The notes under the pieces are model-generated. The model made no database searches. It saw only the letters and a list, made by a program, of their open reading frames with translations, and was not told where the DNA came from. Source: an uncultured Bacilli bacterium (GTDB lineage Bacteria; Bacillota_I; Bacilli_A; RF39; UBA660). Taken from it: 64,000 nt of DNA. Shown here in pieces: positions 1-9,267 of the stretch (position 1 is the stretch's first letter; every line of letters begins with the position of its first letter). Where the stretch lies: NCBI GenBank assembly GCA_934182615.1, contig CAKPRO010000001.1, forward strand, positions 96,981 through 160,980, read 5' to 3'. A program made the translations under genes and the position numbers.

Positions 1-26
1 AATGATTTAATTCTTCTATTTCTCAT
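1..26 (-). CDS. Start of a further minus-strand gene, cut by the window edge
   Basis: Only the first eight codons are visible (MRNRRIKS). They are preceded by a good ribosome binding site (AGAGGTGAT, four to five bases before the ATG) and lie 47 bases downstream of the spoIID stop, so the gene is probably co-transcribed with spoIID. In Bacillus, spoIIQ (an M23-type peptidase) can follow spoIID, and a basic N-terminus would fit, but eight residues do not identify the product. Confidence 0.5.
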
Positions 27-73
27 CTTATCACCTCTAATATAATTGTTTCCTAAAACCAAAATAATATACA

Positions 74-1000
74 TTAATTTTCCATTTTTTTAATCTCAGT
101 ACCAGAATAATAATATTTCAAAATATCTTTATAACTATAACCTTCTTGTGCCATACCAAGAGCACCATATTGACTCATACCAACACCATGACCATATCCA
201 ATAGTAGAAATAATAATCTTATCACCTTCTTTTTTTAAAGAAAAATCAAGCGATCTAAGTCCTAATTTATCATATAAACTTTTCCCAGTAAATTCCTTAC
301 CATTAATACTAAGCGTAACAATTCTATTAGTACTACTCCTCTTAAGAACTTTAAAATCAAAAGAATCACTATAAGAAAGACCTAACTTTTTATAAAAAGA
401 ATTAATATCCATTGAAGTATTACTTCTAAATGCCGAACTAGTCTTTTCATCCCAAGAAGATTTAACACTTTTTAAATATGGCAAATCAACATCAAAAACT
501 AAAGAAGCCGTTTCAGTATACCCATTACTAGTAGAAAAAAACAAAGCATCAATTACTTCACCATCATATTCTAAATATTCCATACTCGTTTCATTAACCA
601 CTTCTCTAAGTTTATTAATATTATTAATATAATCATCACCCCAAGCATCTTTTAAATAATTATCATCTAAATAAACCTGATTCATAATAGAATCAACAAC
701 ATCATAATCATTATCTTTATTATACTCCATTCTTTTAAAAGCATAACTTCTAGCCGCCACTGCTTGAGCTTTAAAAGCCTCTTTTTCAAAATAAATAGGC
801 ATTTCACCCGCTAAAACACCAACAATATATTCTTCAAAAGGAATAGAATCAATATTTCCCGTACTCATTCTTTTAACTCTAATAATAGTATTGGACATAT
901 ATTTAATTTTTATTTCTTCTTTTTCATCTATTTTATAAAAATTAACAATCAAAAAAGGAATAAAAATAACAATAACAGTAATAAAAATAATCTTTTTCAT
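74..1000 (-). CDS. spoIID: SpoIID-type peptidoglycan lytic transglycosylase
   Basis: This 308-residue protein has one N-terminal membrane segment (about residues 3-22) and then a SpoIID/LytB domain facing outward. In the SpoIID family this enzyme cleaves glycan strands during forespore engulfment, together with SpoIIP and SpoIIM. The catalytic Glu is visible in AGEMP (about residue 66), followed by QAVAARSYA. The C-terminal family signature GYGHGVGMSQYGA is intact near residues 268-280. The length fits the family. It follows the 3D-domain gene and precedes another gene on the same strand. Its presence, with SpoVT and BofA, suggests sporulation or descent from a spore former. Confidence 0.9.
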   Translation of the reverse strand: MKKIIFITVIVIFIPFLIVNFYKIDEKEEIKIKYMSNTIIRVKRMSTGNIDSIPFEEYIVGVLAGEMPIYFEKEAFKAQAVAARSYAFKRMEYNKDNDYDVVDSIMNQVYLDDNYLKDAWGDDYINNINKLREVVNETSMEYLEYDGEVIDALFFSTSNGYTETASLVFDVDLPYLKSVKSSWDEKTSSAFRSNTSMDINSFYKKLGLSYSDSFDFKVLKRSSTNRIVTLSINGKEFTGKSLYDKLGLRSLDFSLKKEGDKIIISTIGYGHGVGMSQYGALGMAQEGYSYKDILKYYYSGTEIKKMEN

Positions 1001-1064
1001 ATCATAACCTCTATCTAATTATATGACATAGAAAAAGAAAAAACTGTCAAAAAAAGAAATGATA

Positions 1065-1769
1065 TTATCTACCATTTCTTAACATTTCAAATTTAACATT
1101 AGAAGTAAGTCCTATAATATCAGGATCCTTTTCATTAATAAAGGCCAAATCAAATAAAGTACCTCTATTAAAACCAACATTACCACCTCTATCAAGAACA
1201 ATTCCTATAAAATCATCCATACCAGGAACATTACTAATTCTAAAAATAGAATAGAATGGAAATGATGGATCTGCTGCTAAAATTCTAACAGTACCAAATT
1301 CATTATCATCATAATACATAGATTCATTTAAATTATGACCTGCAGCTGTATAACCAGAACAACCATAACAATTAGCACCATACCCAGTTAAATTACCAAC
1401 TACAGTATCAAGTACCTCTCTATCATAAAATAAACCTGAAGAACTAGGAGTAGTCGGAGTCTCAGGAACAACCGGTGTCGTATCAACAACAGGTTCTTCA
1501 GTAACTTCCTCTTTAACCTCTTCTTCTTTTATTTCTTCTTTTTCAGTATCATCATCCAAAGGAACAACAACACTAGTATCAACAGAACTAAGAAGCAATT
1601 CTTCACTTTTAAATAAAGTCATTGTCTTATCTGCCATTTTGTCAAAATTATTATTACCAATAGTTATATTTTGATTATTAGCACCACCTGAAAAAACAAG
1701 TGTCAAAAATAAAGTAACTACTAATAACTGTGAAGAAATAGTTATAACCTTAACAGTTACATTCTTCAT
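1065..1769 (-). CDS. Secreted 3D-domain protein (YabE/Rpf-like cell-wall enzyme)
   Basis: The 234-residue product has an N-terminal membrane segment or signal (about residues 10-30), then an acidic Glu/Val/Pro/Thr-rich linker (about 75-110), typical of a wall-spanning spacer. The C-terminal domain of about 120 residues carries NLTGYGANCYGCSGYTA, ILAADPSFP, IVLDRGG and FDLAF, which match the order of the 3D (double-psi beta-barrel) domain of YabE- and MltA-like murein enzymes. A CxxC pair sits in this domain. I chose the ATG after GAGGTGAGATTA over an upstream GTG that lies inside the ribosome binding site. The position next to tatD matches yabD-yabE in B. subtilis. The substrate is inferred. 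Confidence 0.7.
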   Translation of the reverse strand: MKNVTVKVITISSQLLVVTLFLTLVFSGGANNQNITIGNNNFDKMADKTMTLFKSEELLLSSVDTSVVVPLDDDTEKEEIKEEEVKEEVTEEPVVDTTPVVPETPTTPSSSGLFYDREVLDTVVGNLTGYGANCYGCSGYTAAGHNLNESMYYDDNEFGTVRILAADPSFPFYSIFRISNVPGMDDFIGIVLDRGGNVGFNRGTLFDLAFINEKDPDIIGLTSNVKFEMLRNGR

Positions 1770-1809
1770 TAATCTCACCTCATTAATATTTTAGAACATA
1801 TTAATTGTA

Positions 1810-2574
1810 TCATTTTTCGCAAGAAAAGTCAAATACGGCCTCCGCATTAGCAGTAGTAACCCTAGCAATATCAAGGCTTGAAGTCCCTTTTATACTCGCA
1901 ATCTCATCAGCAATAATAGGTATATATTTAGGACTATTATTCTCTCCTCTATGAGGAACTGGAGCAAGATACGGACTATCAGTCTCTAATAAAATATATG
2001 CTAAATCAATATCTTTTACCACTTCTTTAATAGTCTTAGCATTTTTATAAGTAATTATACCTCCAATACCAATTTTATATCCAAGTTTAATAAATTCCCT
2101 AGCCATTTCTACAGAACCACTAAAACAATGTATACTTCCCTTTAAATTGTATTCTTTTAAAATATTATATGTATCTTGTATAGAATCTCTACTATGAACA
2201 ATAATAGGTTTATTATACTTTTGTGCAATATCTAATTGTTTCCTAAAAACCATACTTTGTTTTTCTCTATCAGTATCATCATAATGATAATCAAGCCCAA
2301 TTTCACCAACAGCAACAATTTTAGAATTATTAATATTCTCTTCTAAAAAAGAAAAATATTCATCATTAAAATCGTCGAGTTCGGTAGGATGAAATCCAAT
2401 AGCCCCATATATAATATCATATTTATTAACAAGTTCTAAAACCTCTTTATTTGAAACTATATCACATCCATTAACAATAATCCTATTAACATTATTATCT
2501 TTACATTCAGAAATAACTTTTTCAATATCATCATAGTATTCACTAAATACATGACAATGAGTATCAATATACAT
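1810..2574 (-). CDS. tatD: TatD family metal-dependent hydrolase (DNase)
   Basis: This 254-residue TIM-barrel hydrolase shows the family's metal ligands: DTHCH at residues 4-8, GEIGLDYHYD near 90, VHSRDS near 125, HCFSGS near 149 and ETDSPYLAP near 197. TatD proteins act as 3'-5' exonucleases on DNA or RNA, or as related nucleases, in the cytoplasm. A strong binding site (TAGGAGG) precedes the ATG. The stop codon is TGA, which shows that TGA is not read as Trp in this genome. The neighbourhood metG-tatD-3D protein matches metS-yabD-yabE of B. subtilis, which supports orthology with YabD. Confidence 0.93.
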   Translation of the reverse strand: MYIDTHCHVFSEYYDDIEKVISECKDNNVNRIIVNGCDIVSNKEVLELVNKYDIIYGAIGFHPTELDDFNDEYFSFLEENINNSKIVAVGEIGLDYHYDDTDREKQSMVFRKQLDIAQKYNKPIIVHSRDSIQDTYNILKEYNLKGSIHCFSGSVEMAREFIKLGYKIGIGGIITYKNAKTIKEVVKDIDLAYILLETDSPYLAPVPHRGENNSPKYIPIIADEIASIKGTSSLDIARVTTANAEAVFDFSCEK

Positions 2575-2616
2575 AAAAATCCTCCTAATAAAAAATCATA
2601 CTAACTAATAGTATAA

Positions 2617-2784
2617 TTATTTAATATTAATTTTAATAAAAATTTTAACAACAAGAAAACAAACTATTGATATATAAATAAAATCAATAATATTCTTATG
2701 ATTAAAAATAAATAAAATAATAATACCACCAAAAACTAAAGATAACACCTTATAAATCATACTATGATTCTTACCATTAAACAT
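2617..2784 (-). CDS. Small hydrophobic membrane protein
   Basis: A 55-codon reading frame begins MFNGKNHSMIYK and contains two hydrophobic stretches (about residues 12-27 and 33-49) separated by a short basic turn, so it would be a two-pass membrane peptide. The ATG has a good ribosome binding site (AAAGGGAG, seven bases upstream). It lies between metG and tatD on the same strand. I recognise no family. The strong binding site and the hydrophobic pattern are the only support, so it could be a chance frame in AT-rich DNA. Confidence 0.5.
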   Translation of the reverse strand: MFNGKNHSMIYKVLSLVFGGIIILFIFNHKNIIDFIYISIVCFLVVKIFIKINIK

Positions 2785-2871
2785 AGCCAGTCTCCCTTTC
2801 AGTATTAGGTACTACAACAAAAATATAGCATAATTATCATCATATGTAAATAAAAATAAGTAAACTTTACA

Positions 2872-2901
2872 TAAAAAAAGAACTAAGTAAACACTTAATT
2901 C
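2872..2901 (-). terminator. Probable terminator after metG
   Basis: A nine-base-pair stem (GAATTAAGT / ACTTAGTTC, one G-U pair) with a GTTT loop overlaps the metG stop codon and runs into seven T on the minus strand. Confidence 0.65.
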
Positions 2902-4424
2902 TCAATTCTTTGAAATAAAACTTCAGCCTTATTAACCCTAGTACCTGACTTATATCCACCAAACTCACTAGTACTATCATAAGAAATATTATCAGTATTA
3001 ATTTGATTAAATATCTTCTCACAAGTATCAGGAATAAAAGCTTGTAATAATACAGTACAAATTCTAATACACTCAACTAGATTATATAACACAGTAGCAA
3101 GTCTATCTTTTTTAGATTCATCTTTAACAAGAACCCAAGGCATAGTCTCATCAATATATTTATTACAATCTCTAAGTACATCAAATATACTAGCAATAGC
3201 TTTAGAAACTTCTAATCCATTCATATAATCTTCTACTACATCTTTTAATCCTATAGCCTCTTCAATCAATTTATTATCAATCTCTTCATTAACTTTAGTA
3301 TTAGTAACAACACCATCAAAATATTTATTAGCCATACCAATAGTTCTATTAACCAAATTACCAAGTACATTAGCAAGATCTCCATTAGTTCTATTAATTA
3401 AAGCTTCTTCAGAAAAATTACCATCACTACCAAATGGAACCTCTCTCAAAACAAAATATCTAACAGCATCAACACCATAAGCATCAATATACTCTCTAGG
3501 ATCTTTATAATTACCTAAACTCTTAGATATTTTACCACCATTAATAACTAACCATCCATGTCCAAATACCTTGTCAGGTAAAGGTAAATCAAGAGCCATC
3601 AACATAATAGGCCAAATAATAGTATGAAATCTAACTATTTCTTTACCTACTATATGTAAATTAGCAGGAAAATATCTCTTAAATAGTGAATCATCTTCAC
3701 TTAAATATCCTACAGCAGACAAATAATTAGCTAAAGCATCAATCCATACATAAACAACATGTTTAGGATCAAAAGTTACAGGAATACCCCAATCAAAACT
3801 AGTTCTAGACACACATAAATCTTCAAGTCCAGGTTTAATAAAATTATTAAGCATTTCATTCTTTCTAGATTCAGGTTCAATAAAAGTAGGATGTTCCTCA
3901 TAAAACTTAACTAATCTATCTTGATATTTAGAAAGTTTAAAGAAATAAGCCTCTTCAGATACCTCATTAACTTCTCTACCACAATCAGGACATTTACCAT
4001 CTACAAGTTGTGTCTCAGTCCAAAAAGATTCACAAGGAGTACAATATAATCCCTTATATTCTCCTTTATAAATATCCCCTTGATTATATAGTTTTTCAAA
4101 TATTCTTTGTACACAAACAACATGCTCTGGATCAGTAGTTCTAATAAATTTATCATAACTAATATTTAAACTCTTCCATAAATCTTTAGAATTAACAACA
4201 ATCTTATCAACATACTCTTGAGGAGTAATACCAGCCTCTTCAGCCTTCTTTTGTATTTTTAATCCATGTTCGTCAGTACCAGTTAAATAAAATACATCAT
4301 AACCAGTAAGTCTCTTATATCTAGCAATAGCATCCGCTATTATAGTAGTATAACAATGTCCAATATGAAAATTAGCACTTGGATAATATATAGGTGTAGT
4401 AACATAAAATTTTTCTTTATTCAT
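2895..4424 (-). CDS. metG: Methionyl-tRNA synthetase
   Basis: The 509-residue class I synthetase charges tRNA-Met in the cytoplasm. It shows the HIGH motif (HIGH at residues 20-23), the KMSKS equivalent KISKS near residue 298 and a zinc knuckle (CTPC ... CPDC, about residues 126-143). It ends after the anticodon-binding helices and lacks the C-terminal EMAP/OB tRNA-binding domain found in the roughly 660-residue Bacillus enzyme. Its ATG overlaps the dut stop by one base (TAATG), so translation is coupled. A T-box leader with a Met specifier lies upstream of the dut-metG operon and probably controls both genes. Confidence 0.96.
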   Translation of the reverse strand: MNKEKFYVTTPIYYPSANFHIGHCYTTIIADAIARYKRLTGYDVFYLTGTDEHGLKIQKKAEEAGITPQEYVDKIVVNSKDLWKSLNISYDKFIRTTDPEHVVCVQRIFEKLYNQGDIYKGEYKGLYCTPCESFWTETQLVDGKCPDCGREVNEVSEEAYFFKLSKYQDRLVKFYEEHPTFIEPESRKNEMLNNFIKPGLEDLCVSRTSFDWGIPVTFDPKHVVYVWIDALANYLSAVGYLSEDDSLFKRYFPANLHIVGKEIVRFHTIIWPIMLMALDLPLPDKVFGHGWLVINGGKISKSLGNYKDPREYIDAYGVDAVRYFVLREVPFGSDGNFSEEALINRTNGDLANVLGNLVNRTIGMANKYFDGVVTNTKVNEEIDNKLIEEAIGLKDVVEDYMNGLEVSKAIASIFDVLRDCNKYIDETMPWVLVKDESKKDRLATVLYNLVECIRICTVLLQAFIPDTCEKIFNQINTDNISYDSTSEFGGYKSGTRVNKAEVLFQRIEN

Positions 4425-4906
4425 TATAAATCATCTCCCTTATTATTAGTACTACCAATTCCACCTTCTCTTAAATCAGTAGTATTATCATCATCAGTAA
4501 TTAAATATGGTATAAATATACCTTGTACAAATCTATCTCCCTTTTTAATCTCAATAACCTCATCCCCTTCATTCTCTAAACATACAAAAATATGACCACC
4601 ATTACTAGAATTACCATAGTAATCAGCATCAATAATACCAACCTGATTACACATCCGTACATTATACTTAAATCCCAAACTACTTCTAATAAATATACCA
4701 AGAAATTCATTATTATTCATTATCACCCTAATACCAGTAGGAATAACCTTTCTCTCCCCTGGTTTCAAAGTAACAGAAATAACACTATAAAAATCATAAC
4801 CAGCGCTACTAATAGTACCCCTTTTAGGTAAAATAACATCATCATAATTACCATTAGGTATATCTTTAATAAAAGTATCTCTATCAATAATTTCAAATTT
4901 TCTCAT
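4424..4906 (-). CDS. dut: dUTP diphosphatase (trimeric type)
   Basis: This protein of about 160 residues hydrolyses dUTP to dUMP, keeping uracil out of DNA. The ordered trimeric-dUTPase motifs are visible: SSAGYDFYS (motif I), RSSLGFKYNV (II), GIIDADYYGN (III), DRFVQGIFIPY (IV) and EGGIGSTNNKG (V, a divergent form of RGSGGFGSTG). I chose the ATG with GGAGG five bases upstream rather than the TTG inside that Shine-Dalgarno site. It is the first gene after the T-box leader and overlaps metG by one base. A nucleotide-pool gene under a Met T-box is an unusual arrangement. Confidence 0.92.
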   Translation of the reverse strand: MRKFEIIDRDTFIKDIPNGNYDDVILPKRGTISSAGYDFYSVISVTLKPGERKVIPTGIRVIMNNNEFLGIFIRSSLGFKYNVRMCNQVGIIDADYYGNSSNGGHIFVCLENEGDEVIEIKKGDRFVQGIFIPYLITDDDNTTDLREGGIGSTNNKGDDL

Positions 4907-4929
4907 ATAAACCTCCAATAAAAAAATAA

Positions 4930-5130
4930 GATAGCCAAAGGACGAATAAATATCCGCGGTACCACCTTATTTTATGTAACATACACTCATTAAGTTATAA
5001 CGTAACAACCGTCTATACCTATTAGATATAAAAGCTCCAGAACCATTTATAATAACTTTCATTATCTATTTCCACCAACCATAGACTCTCTATAAACTAA
5101 TATTATTACTCTTTCCTTCATCGCATTACG
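4930..5130 (-). promoter_or_regulatory. T-box leader (Met specifier) for dut-metG
   Basis: The minus strand holds a full T-box architecture. Stem I starts with GATGAAGGAAAGAGTA, and the distal loop has AGAGAG and GGTTGGTGGAAA. The specifier loop sits between complementary AAUAAU/AUUAUU arms and presents AUG at 5046-5044. CTGGAGC follows stem I. The antiterminator core AAGGTGGTACCGCG is at about 4955-4968. Near 4930 the arm AAAATAAG pairs with CTTATTTT before a T-run, forming the competing terminator. Uncharged tRNA-Met would favour read-through into dut and metG. The fold was traced by hand. Confidence 0.9.
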
Positions 5131-5135
5131 AAATT

Positions 5136-5164
5136 ATTTTACCACAATAAAAACATAATTACAA
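5136..5164 (-). promoter_or_regulatory. Sigma-A promoter of the T-box operon
   Basis: TTGTAA (5164-5159) and TAAAAT (5141-5136) are separated by exactly 17 bases on the minus strand, which would start transcription just before stem I of the T-box leader. Confidence 0.65.
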
Positions 5165-5221
5165 TAGAAAATCAACTTTTTTTATAATCTATGCTTATAT
5201 ATAATAGATATGGTTGATATC

Positions 5222-5278
5222 TTGTTGTTAGACTACCATAGGCTAACAACAACACTCTAAGACTAAAGACTTAGAGTG
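5222..5278 (-). repeat. Multi-hairpin intergenic element, copy 1 (two hairpins)
   Basis: Read on the minus strand, hairpin 1 is CACTCTAAG / CTTAGAGTG with loop TCTTTAGT. Hairpin 2, one base away, is TTGTTGTTAG / CTAACAACAA around CCTATGGTAGT. Both stems are perfect. The element sits between spoVT and the T-box promoter and has no T-tract, so it is not a simple terminator. It shares stem-end and loop bases with six other copies in the window. Confidence 0.75.
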
Positions 5279-5296
5279 AACAAAAAATAAATAATA

Positions 5297-5827
5297 TTAA
5301 TCAACAAATTGTTTACTAAGTAATTTAGACAAAACAATACACATCTTATCCTCAACATCACTGATAGGAACATCAGTAGAAATAAGAATAACACTACCTA
5401 TAGCATCACCATTATCAACAATAGAAGAAAAAGTATAATATCCAACCTCCTCTTCATCTTTAATAATCTGAAAAGATTTCTTCTGTTTCTCAAAAAAATT
5501 ATCCCTTCTCTCAATAGACCTCTCAGTAAACTCATTAATTTCCTTATCCAAATACTTCTTCTTTAAAGGACCAGCAGCCGCTATAACCTTATCCCTATCA
5601 GTAACAATAATATTATGTTTAATAATCTGATTAAAAGCCTCAACATAATCAATAGAAACATTCTTTAAACTTTCAATCTGAGAATACTTCTTCAAAATAA
5701 TAGAATCATTTTCCAAATATATCTCTAAACTCTCACCATTTTTAATTCTAAGATTCTTTCTAATCTCTTTTGGAATAACAATTCTTCCCAACTCATCAAT
5801 CCTTCTAATTATACCAGTAGTTTTCAT
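5297..5827 (-). CDS. spoVT: SpoVT, AbrB-type forespore transcription regulator
   Basis: The 176-residue protein starts with the swapped-hairpin AbrB DNA-binding domain (GIIRRIDELGRIVIPKEIRK), followed by a GAF-like domain from about residue 55 to the end, the SpoVT arrangement. In Bacillus SpoVT is a sigma-G-dependent regulator of late forespore genes. A good binding site (AGGTGAAATAA) precedes the ATG. The order pth-mfd-spoVT matches the B. subtilis chromosome, which supports orthology over plain AbrB, as does the longer length. Confidence 0.93.
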   Translation of the reverse strand: MKTTGIIRRIDELGRIVIPKEIRKNLRIKNGESLEIYLENDSIILKKYSQIESLKNVSIDYVEAFNQIIKHNIIVTDRDKVIAAAGPLKKKYLDKEINEFTERSIERRDNFFEKQKKSFQIIKDEEEVGYYTFSSIVDNGDAIGSVILISTDVPISDVEDKMCIVLSKLLSKQFVD

Positions 5828-5910
5828 TTATTTCACCTATACTTTCTCTAATTATTTTGTCAAATAACTAAAGAATTATACAATAAACAAAAAAATTAAA
5901 GAAATAATCT

Positions 5911-8900
5911 TTAATCTTTAATATCTTTAATAATTTTATCTAATAATTCATTAAAATAAAATATAAAATGTTTATCTAATTTTACAATATCTAATATAAT
6001 ATGTATTTTACCATCAATATAAGAAAATCTAAATTGTTTACATATCTCATATGCACTAAAGAATAACAATTCACCATCAACTTTAGCAGAAACATCTTTA
6101 GGTAAAACAATCTCAACATAATTTTTATTTTGTTTACTCTCAGTAATATTAAGTTCTTTAGCTTGTTTCTCAAACCACTCTTCATGCATATAAATAACCA
6201 TATCTTCAGTAACTTTACCAAATCTATTACTAAGTGTCTCTTTAATTTTATTAATATCCTCTATCGAATTAATACTATTAATCATCTCATGAATCTCAAT
6301 CTTAATCTCATCATCAGGAACATATTCATCATCAATATGTGTGTCAACTTCAATTAAAGGCTTATTTGACACATCTTCTTTTTCTTCTACTTTAACACCC
6401 TTTAATTTGTCAACTTCTTCTTTTAACATCTTAAGATATAAATCAATACCAATACTATCAATAAATCCCGATTGTTCACTACCTAATATATCACCTGCCC
6501 CACGTATAGATAAATCTCTCATCGCAATTTTAAACCCACTACCAAGTTCTGTAAATTCCTTTATCGTATTAAGTCTCTTAACAGCCAAATCATTAAGTTC
6601 TTTTTTACCACTATACATCATATAAGCATAACCAATTCTATCACTTCTACCAATTCTACCTCTAATCTGATATAACTGTGATAAACCAAAATGATCGGCA
6701 TCAAGAATAATCAAAGTATTAACATTAGGAATATCAATACCAGTCTCTATAATAGTAGTACATAAAAGAATATCAAATTCATGGTTAATAAAATCAATCA
6801 TAATATTCTCCAAATGATCCTTAGTCATTCTACCATGCGCATATCTAATAGTAGCCTCTGGAACAAGTTTATGTATTTCATCTAACTTACTATCTAATTT
6901 ATCAATATTATTATATAAAATAAATACCTGTCCCTCTCTAGATAGTTCCTTATATATAGCATCCTTAATAATATTTTTATTTTCCGGTATAACATAAGTT
7001 TGAATAGGTCTTCTCTTCTCAGGAGGAGTCTCAATAAGAGCAAGTCCTCTAATACCAGACATAGACATTTGCAAAGTTCTAGGTATTGGAGTAGCAGACA
7101 AAGTAAGAACATCTATAGAACTCTTATATTTCTTAATCTTTTCCTTATGAGCAACACCAAACCTCTGCTCCTCATCAATAACAAGCAACCCCAAATCCTT
7201 AAAATCAATCTTCTCATTAAGAATCTTATGAGTACCAAATAAAATATCAATCTTTCCTTCCTTTAACTTTTCAAGTATTTCTCTTTGCTCTTTAACAGAA
7301 GTAAATCTATTAAGAAGAGCAATATTAATAGGAAAATCAATAAATCTATTCAAAGCAGACTTATATTGTTGACTAGACAAAATAGTAGTAGGACACAAAT
7401 ACGCTACTTGCTTACCATCATTAACAGCCTTAAATATCGCTCTAAAAGCAACTTCTGTTTTACCATAACCAACATCTCCACATAAAAGCATATCCATTGG
7501 CTTATTTCTTTCCATTTCCTTCTTTATAATCTCGGTAGCTCTAAGTTGATCAGAAGTAGGAACATAACTAAACTTACTTTCAAATAAAATTTGATTTTCA
7601 TCATCATGTGAAAAAGCATATCCACTAGAAGCCTCTCTCTCAATAGAAACCTTAATAAGATCTGCCGCTATACTCTCTAATTTCTTCTTGACTCTAGCCT
7701 TTCTCTTATTCCAAGAATCAGTACCAAGTTTATCCAACTTAAAGAAAGTGCCCTCTTTTCCATTAAATTTAGTAATCTTATCAATCTTTTCAACAGGTAA
7801 GTATAGAATATCATCATCAGCATACAATAATTTAATATAGTCCTTCTTCATTCCATTCTTAACCAAAGTACATATCTCAATATATTTACCAATACCATGA
7901 TCAATATGAACAATTAAATCTCCCTTTTCCAAATTATCAATATTACTAATCTTAGTACCAACCTTATATTTACTCTTTACTTTTCTTTTATCTTCAACCT
8001 TACCAAATAAGTCATTAACAGACATAACAACATAATCATCAAAGATAAAACCACCATAAATATATTTATTAACAAAATTAATCTTATTATTAATAATATT
8101 ATTCTCATCAGTAAATATAATATCATCAAGTTCCAAATAAGTAACAATCCTCTTAACAACATTTCTATCATCAACACATAATATAACAGTCTTACCACTC
8201 TTAATATATCTAATTAAATCTAACTTTAACTTTTCAAAATTACCACAATAATTCTCAATACTATGTGAAACATATTTCTTATTATTAACATCTAAATCTA
8301 CTAAATTATCTATATCAAGAATATAAATATTATGTTTATTAGAAATATCTTCAATATCCCACATATAATTAGTCTTAATATCATCATCAAGTTCACTATC
8401 ATATTCTAATATATTCTCTCTAAGTAAAGAATAACTATTAATAATCTGATTATAATCATAATAAAAAATAACACTATCCGAAGCATAATCCCAAAGTCCA
8501 CTAACAGAATCAGAATAATTAAGTAAATATTTCTGTTTTCTAGTTATATTATCCTCTATTTTACCATCAATTAAAAACTCCGTATAAGGATATATTTTAA
8601 CACTATCAACAGAAGTATTAGATATCTGATCCTCTAAATCAAAATATTTAATACTATCAATAGTATCTCCCCAAAACTCTATTCTTATAGGATTATCAAA
8701 CTCAATAGGAAATATATCAATAACATATCCCCTAATAGCCATCTCTCCAGTCCTACTAACAACAGGTACTTTCTCATAACCTAAATCAAATAATTTATTA
8801 ATAAAATCATCTCTATCAATATCCATATCCTTATTAATATCAATAATCTTATTCTTATATAACTTAGTACTAGGTAAATATCTAAGTATACCCATCAAAT

Positions 8901-9219
8901 TAGTAACAACAATATATTTACCATTACCAAGTAATTTATTCAAAGTAGTAAGTCTATCAATAACAAATTCTGGACTAATATCAGTAACTTCACTAGTAAT
9001 AAAGTCATCCATCGGAAAAAACAAAACCTTATCAGTATAATTAAGTAATCTATTATAAATATCATTAGCCTCATATAAAGAATTAGTTATAACTAAATTA
9101 TTCTTCTTATTTTTAATAAAATAATTATAAATATATAAAGAATTAAGTTCTTTATTTAACCCAGTAATAGCATAATTATCCCTACTATCAATATCAAATA
9201 GATTATTAAAAATCCCCAT
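5911..9219 (-). CDS. mfd: Mfd, transcription-repair coupling factor
   Basis: The 1102-residue translocase removes stalled RNA polymerase and recruits UvrA. It has an N-terminal UvrB-like part (about residues 1-340), the RNA-polymerase-interacting domain (GDLIVHIDHGIGKY, about 430-445), a RecG-like motor with Walker A GDVGYGKTE near 581, the DEEQ box near 681, SATPIPRTLQMS and GIDIPNVNTLII, and a C-terminal D7 domain. Length is close to the usual 1150 residues. AAAGGAGG precedes the ATG. It lies between pth and spoVT as in Bacillus. Confidence 0.97.
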   Translation of the reverse strand: MGIFNNLFDIDSRDNYAITGLNKELNSLYIYNYFIKNKKNNLVITNSLYEANDIYNRLLNYTDKVLFFPMDDFITSEVTDISPEFVIDRLTTLNKLLGNGKYIVVTNLMGILRYLPSTKLYKNKIIDINKDMDIDRDDFINKLFDLGYEKVPVVSRTGEMAIRGYVIDIFPIEFDNPIRIEFWGDTIDSIKYFDLEDQISNTSVDSVKIYPYTEFLIDGKIEDNITRKQKYLLNYSDSVSGLWDYASDSVIFYYDYNQIINSYSLLRENILEYDSELDDDIKTNYMWDIEDISNKHNIYILDIDNLVDLDVNNKKYVSHSIENYCGNFEKLKLDLIRYIKSGKTVILCVDDRNVVKRIVTYLELDDIIFTDENNIINNKINFVNKYIYGGFIFDDYVVMSVNDLFGKVEDKRKVKSKYKVGTKISNIDNLEKGDLIVHIDHGIGKYIEICTLVKNGMKKDYIKLLYADDDILYLPVEKIDKITKFNGKEGTFFKLDKLGTDSWNKRKARVKKKLESIAADLIKVSIEREASSGYAFSHDDENQILFESKFSYVPTSDQLRATEIIKKEMERNKPMDMLLCGDVGYGKTEVAFRAIFKAVNDGKQVAYLCPTTILSSQQYKSALNRFIDFPINIALLNRFTSVKEQREILEKLKEGKIDILFGTHKILNEKIDFKDLGLLVIDEEQRFGVAHKEKIKKYKSSIDVLTLSATPIPRTLQMSMSGIRGLALIETPPEKRRPIQTYVIPENKNIIKDAIYKELSREGQVFILYNNIDKLDSKLDEIHKLVPEATIRYAHGRMTKDHLENIMIDFINHEFDILLCTTIIETGIDIPNVNTLIILDADHFGLSQLYQIRGRIGRSDRIGYAYMMYSGKKELNDLAVKRLNTIKEFTELGSGFKIAMRDLSIRGAGDILGSEQSGFIDSIGIDLYLKMLKEEVDKLKGVKVEEKEDVSNKPLIEVDTHIDDEYVPDDEIKIEIHEMINSINSIEDINKIKETLSNRFGKVTEDMVIYMHEEWFEKQAKELNITESKQNKNYVEIVLPKDVSAKVDGELLFFSAYEICKQFRFSYIDGKIHIILDIVKLDKHFIFYFNELLDKIIKDIKD

Positions 9220-9242
9220 AAATATTCCTCCTTTCCAAGACT

Positions 9243-9266
9243 AAAAGATACATATTAATGTATCTT
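9243..9266 (-). terminator. Weak hairpin between pth and mfd
   Basis: AAGATACAT / ATGTATCTT with a four-base loop is followed on the minus strand by only four T. It may partly attenuate transcription entering mfd rather than terminate it. Confidence 0.4.
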
Positions 9267-9267
9267 A

